In this document: positions 37,901 to 43,900 of the stretch, in pieces
How the letters are laid out: the number at the start of each line of letters is the position of its first letter
Numbering within the stretch: position 1 is the first letter of the stretch
DNA from: Pycnopodia helianthoides
Lineage: Eukaryota; Echinodermata; Asteroidea; Forcipulatida; Asteriidae
DNA length: 64,000 nucleotides
Reading direction: 5' to 3'
Assembly: GCA_032158295.1 (NCBI GenBank)
Contig: CM063254.1
Span: forward strand, 7,358,614 to 7,422,613
Position numbers and translations under genes: made by a program
Notes under the pieces: model-generated
The model's database searches: none
The model's input: only the letters and a program-made list of their open reading frames with translations
Told to the model about the DNA's origin: nothing

Positions 37901-40900
37901 ACACGTTTGTCAAACCTGGGTCCAATTTCATAAAGCTGCTGAAAGCAGAAAACATTGCTTAACAATTTCTGCTAGGCAAAAATGAGCAGGATACCAGTCA
38001 TAAATGGTACATGTGACATGGTATTTTGGTTGGTAACCTTTATTCTGGTATATTAATGTGCTTAGCTACATTTTATGCTTAAGCTGCCAGCTCTATGAAA
38101 TTTGGCCCTGGTAAATTGAGGACTTCAAATGGAGTATGTCCTCAGTCTGTCACACCACTGAATAGCTTAAGTCCTCGGGTAGACGTGCTCACACACACAC
38201 GTTTGTTGAGCCCTGAACAGAGGACTTCTTTTTCTTCTGTTGTTTGGACTAAGGAATTGTTTTAGTTTTTGGGGTGTTTTTTTGCAACGTCCCCATTGGT
38301 TGTACTCAAAAGTGAAGTGAGGACAAGGACGAGAATGAACCATTTAGTCAAAGCACTGTCAAAACACTCAGATCCCCCCCCCCCAAAAAAAAACGAAAAA
38401 AGACATCAACAAAAAAGCACACAACTCCATTGAGTGTTTGATCCAACGTTATGAATACAATGACAAGGATCTATGTGTGAGTTATACACACGCATTGAAC
38501 GCATTTTGTTCATACATTGTTGCAGAATGTACTGACTCGGTGACATCTGGCTTTTCCATTTCACTCAACTTTGGCCTTGTGAAACGGAATAGTCCAGATT
38601 TCACCTCGTGACTGTATTCTGCAACAGTGCACTCACGGGCATTCAATATTTGGGCAGTCAAGTTGGCGTTGGGGCATCTTAAAGGGCCAAACGATGCTAT
38701 GTGGGTCAGGGCCAAGAAATGTTGTCCCACATAGTAAGACAGGAAAAAGTCATTATGCTTCTATATATTTTTCAGTATCTGGCTTTGTACGCCAAGCAAG
38801 CTGGTCAACTCTCATCCAGATTTGAGAAGCTGGTCAAGCTTATAGCCACTAGCCTTACACCGAATGTGTACAACATGATCAACTTCATTCAGGTAAGGTT
38901 CAAATGATAACTAATAATAATAATTAGTCTTCATATAACACTTTAACAACGGGCGTCTCAAAGCATTTGTTATTTTTGAAGTATGGGACCCATTTATTTA
39001 GCACCTTATAAGGGTTCTTACAAGGTGTCGAGGTGCATTCAGCAGCCACTGCCAGATACACTGGGGCAAACACCTCCTCTTTGCGATAAGTGTAACTGTG
39101 TTCTTTTACATGCACTGCACAACACACGAGACCTGTGGCTGTACGTTCCATCTGAAGGACGAAGTAGCAATGGTTAAGTGTCAAGGTTAGATGAAGATGT
39201 TGTTGCCAATCTGGTTGGTACATAAATGTGGCAGTGTTTTTCATTTTCAGCAGTTGGTGTTAATAAAAGTTGTTCAGTTTATTTGAATCTGATCTTAGAC
39301 AATATTATTTGGTGTTGCCCTTTCACTGATGTTTGTAAAGCACTGTTTACTCAGTATACTCAGCTGTCTTAGACGCTTGAAAGCACATATTTCTAAGCAA
39401 CAAGGGTGTTTTTTTCTTCATTATTTTCTTGCAACTTTGAAGACCAATTGAGCCCAAATTGGTTTGTTATTTTATGCATATGTTGGGATACACCATGCTT
39501 AAGAACGATCCGGTTAGTGTTGGATTTTCTGTCTACGCAAAGAGTGGAGTTTGCATTGCCTTATCCAACAAACTTGGCCCTGACTTAGGAGATGCTTGAG
39601 TATATTACATCGGTAGGTATCGACTCGCATCATCACTGTTTGTAATATGGGGAGTAAGGTATCAAAACAATCAGTTTCAATTACTATTTCTTAAAATACT
39701 TAAAGGTATTGTACACTTTTGGTAACAGCTCAAAATCAGTGTCCACATTTTGTGTGATTAAACAAATGCATGAACAAACAAACCTGTGAAAGTTTGAGCT
39801 CAATTGGTCATCGAGGTCACGAGAAAATAGTGAAAAGAGATCTTATGTGTTTTCTGTTTTTTCAAATTATCGCGCGCGATAATTACTATTGTTTTACTCG
39901 TTTCTCAGAAACGATAGCATTTTAGGCAGAATATTTTAAGGAACCCTTTCTACCATTACTTACTTTAAATCATGTAAGTTATGTGTGAATCTGTGAAGAT
40001 TTTGTTTTTCGATCTTACCAATAGTGTACAGGGCCTTTAAAGAGGGCTCAAATTCACTCATGTGATGCACTGGTTTTCCCTTTGGAGTCTTTATGAATGC
40101 ACAACTCCCTCACTTCATGTTTAAATGGTGTAAAATGCTATTGTTTTTCGATACCTTTCCAGTGCGAAATTTGCTAATATCCAAGAAACATCCAAGTACG
40201 TCACATTTCAAATATAATGGTCTGTACATTTTTGTAAGGGGAGTGTTAAGTTCAATCCTGAAAATCCATGATTAAATAAAAAACAGCTTTGAACTTTGAC
40301 AACTACCGAAAGTATACCCTGCCTTTAACTGTTTCTTGAGTTCTACGGAATAACACTTTATTTAAACCGTTTGCTATTTTTGTGTGATGTGTTGTGTTAC
40401 TATACATACCAACCATTATTAAATGACCTGGTTTTGACAGATGGGTGGCTATATATGGCTTTACTCTTACTTTTGACAACAACACAAGAAGAGGCAAAAG
40501 GCTTTCAACTTTCCACCTCAACTCTGGTTCTTATCAGAACCGAAACCTGTTCCTAGAAGAGATCAGTTTCACATGGTTGTCACCCACCCACAAACTAGTT
40601 ACTTCTTAACTCTGTCATTATACTAATTTCTGTACAGTTCTGTTTGGTTTTGTTTGGACTATGTCATCTTGTTTACTAAAGAGTGACCTTGTGCATTCCG
40701 CAGCATTTCCATAAATATTTGTTTACTTGAAGTTGTGAGGTTCACAATTATAATACAAGAGTAATAAACCACAAGACAAAAAAAAAATACTTTTTTCGTT
40801 GAACAAAGAAAATTTTACTAAAGTTGGAGTTGAGCCAACAACCTCAAAATTAACGACCTGACACTCTACTGGGCTTTCTAGAGTTGAACAAAGAAAAATT

Positions 40901-43900
40901 GACTAGAGCAGGATTTGAGCCACAACCTCAAAATTAACGTGCCGGCGCTCTACCAACTGGTCAATTTTTCCTTTGTTCAACCACTAGATAGCTCAGTTTA
41001 GTAGAGCGCCGGAACGTTAATTTGGAGGTTGTTGGTTCAACTCCTACTCTAGTTAACTTTTCTTTGTTCAACCCAAACTTATTTTTAAAGTATACCCGGT
41101 CAGTTTCCCTTGTGGTTTTTTACTACTGTATTATAATTGTGAACCTTACAACTTAAAGTAAACAAATATTTATGGAAATGCTGCGGAATGCACAAGGTCA
41201 CTCTTTAGTAAACAAGATGACATAGTCCAAACAAAACCAAACAGAACTGTACAGAAACTAGTATAATGACAGAGTTAAGAAGTAACTAGTTTGTGGGTGG
41301 GTGACAACCATGTGAAACTGATCTCTTCCAGGAACATGTTTTGGTTCTGATAAGAACCAGAGTTGAGGTGAAAAGTTGCAAGCCTGTTGCCTCTTCTGGT
41401 GTTTTTATCAAAAGTAAAAGTGAAGCCTGATATAGCCACACATCAGTAAAAACCAGGTGATGTAATAATGGTTGGTATGGTAACACAACACATCACACAT
41501 AAATAACAAACAGTACTAAATACTTTCGGTAATTGTCAAAGAGTAGTATCCTCACTTGTTGTATCCTAACATATGCATAAAATAACAAACCTGTAAAAAT
41601 TTGGGCTCAATTGTTTATCGAAGTTGCAAGAAAAAGAATAAGAAGAAAAAAATAATAACAAAAACCTTGTTGCATAAAATTGTTTGCTTTCCAATACCTG
41701 AGAAAGGCTTTGTGCCTGAAGCCTTTCTCAGAATCAAATACTTCAGTGAGAAATTACCTCTTTCTCAAAAACTATGTTACTTCAGAGGGAGTCGTTTCTC
41801 ACAATGTTTTATACTATCAGCAACTCTTAGGTGCTCCTTACCAAGTCATTTTCTCATGTATTTTTGTATGTGCGTATACAGCCAGTGGCATCGGAGTTGA
41901 AGGCTTTCGAGTCACAGTTATTAAGTTAACTTTTTTTAATTCCAGGCATGTGCCATTGGCTTTTTGTCCCTTCTGTATTGGATTATCCTTTCTGGATTTT
42001 GTTTGCTGTTTTTGATATGCCGAATAAATAATAATAATACTGATAATAATAACTAACCTTGTACATTTATGTGTTTTTCAGACATCACAGACTGAGAAGC
42101 AAGCAGCTAGGTCGGGTAAAGCCAAGGAGAAGAAGAGACATGGTGGCGGGACTTCAGGAATAACCAAAGGTGCAATGAAAGAGACCCGCGTCATCCCATC
42201 TCTAGTCTATGCCATTGAACTATGGAACAGTTCCTCATTAAATTGTCAAAAAAGTCAAAGGTTAGTATGATGTCAAGGAAACCGAACACTGTACATAAAC
42301 TGGAAGTGCCAACTTGGCGGCGGCACACAGTGTCAAGTGGGCCATCTTTACAGGTCATTTTCTTTTTAAGAACAACAATGAGATATGCTTTTAATGCCAT
42401 GTGCGGTGTGCAGAGTTTTTTATCAAATTCCTTGCATGATTGGTCGGTGACCCACTTTGACGCATAGAAAAATTAGAAAACTTGACGCTGCTCAAAGCCA
42501 AAACACAGGTTGTTTGTAAAGATGGTGTATATCGGGACCATAGAGTTATATATAGGAACTAGAGGGTGCACTGGCAATACTGCGTGCACAAACGCACCAG
42601 GACCGCAAGGAAGACACGCGCGCCATTTTGTAAAGGGCAAATTTGCATGTGTGGTAAATGCACGCATCACGCGCTCGGTGTTCTTGTTGTTGTTTTGCAT
42701 ACAGTAAAGTAGTGGTAGTAGCACTAGAAACATGGCCGCACCACCCGCGCGACGAGTCACGTAACTTGGCTAGTGCACCCTCTAGTTCCTATATATAACT
42801 CTATGATCGGGACCTATCTATTGTGACTGGTACTTTGGCGCAAGTGTGTTGTTGGTTTAGAATTGAAGACCAGTTAATGACTTAATGTGTAAAACCACCA
42901 TGTTAACGTCCAATGAAGGACACCTATACAAGATCAAATTTTGAAATTGCAAAATTTCCGCTAAATATTAACTAAATCTTCTAGATTTTGACAGTTTGTG
43001 AGTGATATGGTACTTTTTAAGATCAGAAGCAAGATTTAATTTGATAGACCTGCTTAAGCATTCAAAAGAGCATAACTAACTTCTGCTATAAAATCCAAAA
43101 AATAAGCAGGGTACCATTCGCAAATGATACATATTACATGGTATTTTGGCTGGTAACATTTTTCTGGTTAAGCACAATTGTATTGTGCTTGAGCAGCTTG
43201 ATGACAATTGGCCCTGGTTTGAGCTACATGTAGTTAATAATAAACACCTTGCATTGGCCGCCATTACTGAGGTCAAACAATGCCGGAGATGTGCTTGTGT
43301 GTACATCCCGGCACAACTCTCAGCCAATGATAGGTCTTCATTAGACTGGTACGCTGTCCTTATCCGCACGGATAAGGACAGGCACCGGTCTATTAGTCAA
43401 AGAGATGGTCACTGCTACTGGTCCCCTGTCCAACTGGTCCCCCTATCTGCAAGACCGCAATGGATGTGAGGTCAAAGGTGCATTTGTCAGGATTCCTCCA
43501 AACGCTCAAAGCCGGTCTCTGGCGTAAAACACGAGCCTCGAGGTGTGACGTCAGATGTTCGGGCTAGGTCTTTATTGGCCTCAGTGAGGGCGCTGTTTGG
43601 GTCTTGTGACATCATTATGCAAGAGCTTCATACCAATACTAGTAAATATCTTGAGTGTTTTTTTTGTTTCTAGTGGATTTAATGAAACATATCAAGCTCA
43701 GTACATCCCGAGATTTCCGCATCAATCAGCAAGCACTACAAGAAGTCACGGCATCTTCAATGTCTGATGAAGTAAGTTGTGCCCCCCAGTTCAATAACCC
43801 CCCCCCCCCAACAAATTGATGTTCGTGCCATCTGGACTTTTAAAAAATGACCAATGTAAAATGTTATTTTCCATAAGTTTTTATGTGATCAATCATTTCA

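Noticed and set aside
40371..41486. Paired related frames on opposite strands
   Set aside because: They are the two arms of the palindrome read in mirror image, not two genes.
42473..42760. Minus-strand frame in the 42540 MITE
   Set aside because: Overlaps the inverted ends and has no recognisable domain.
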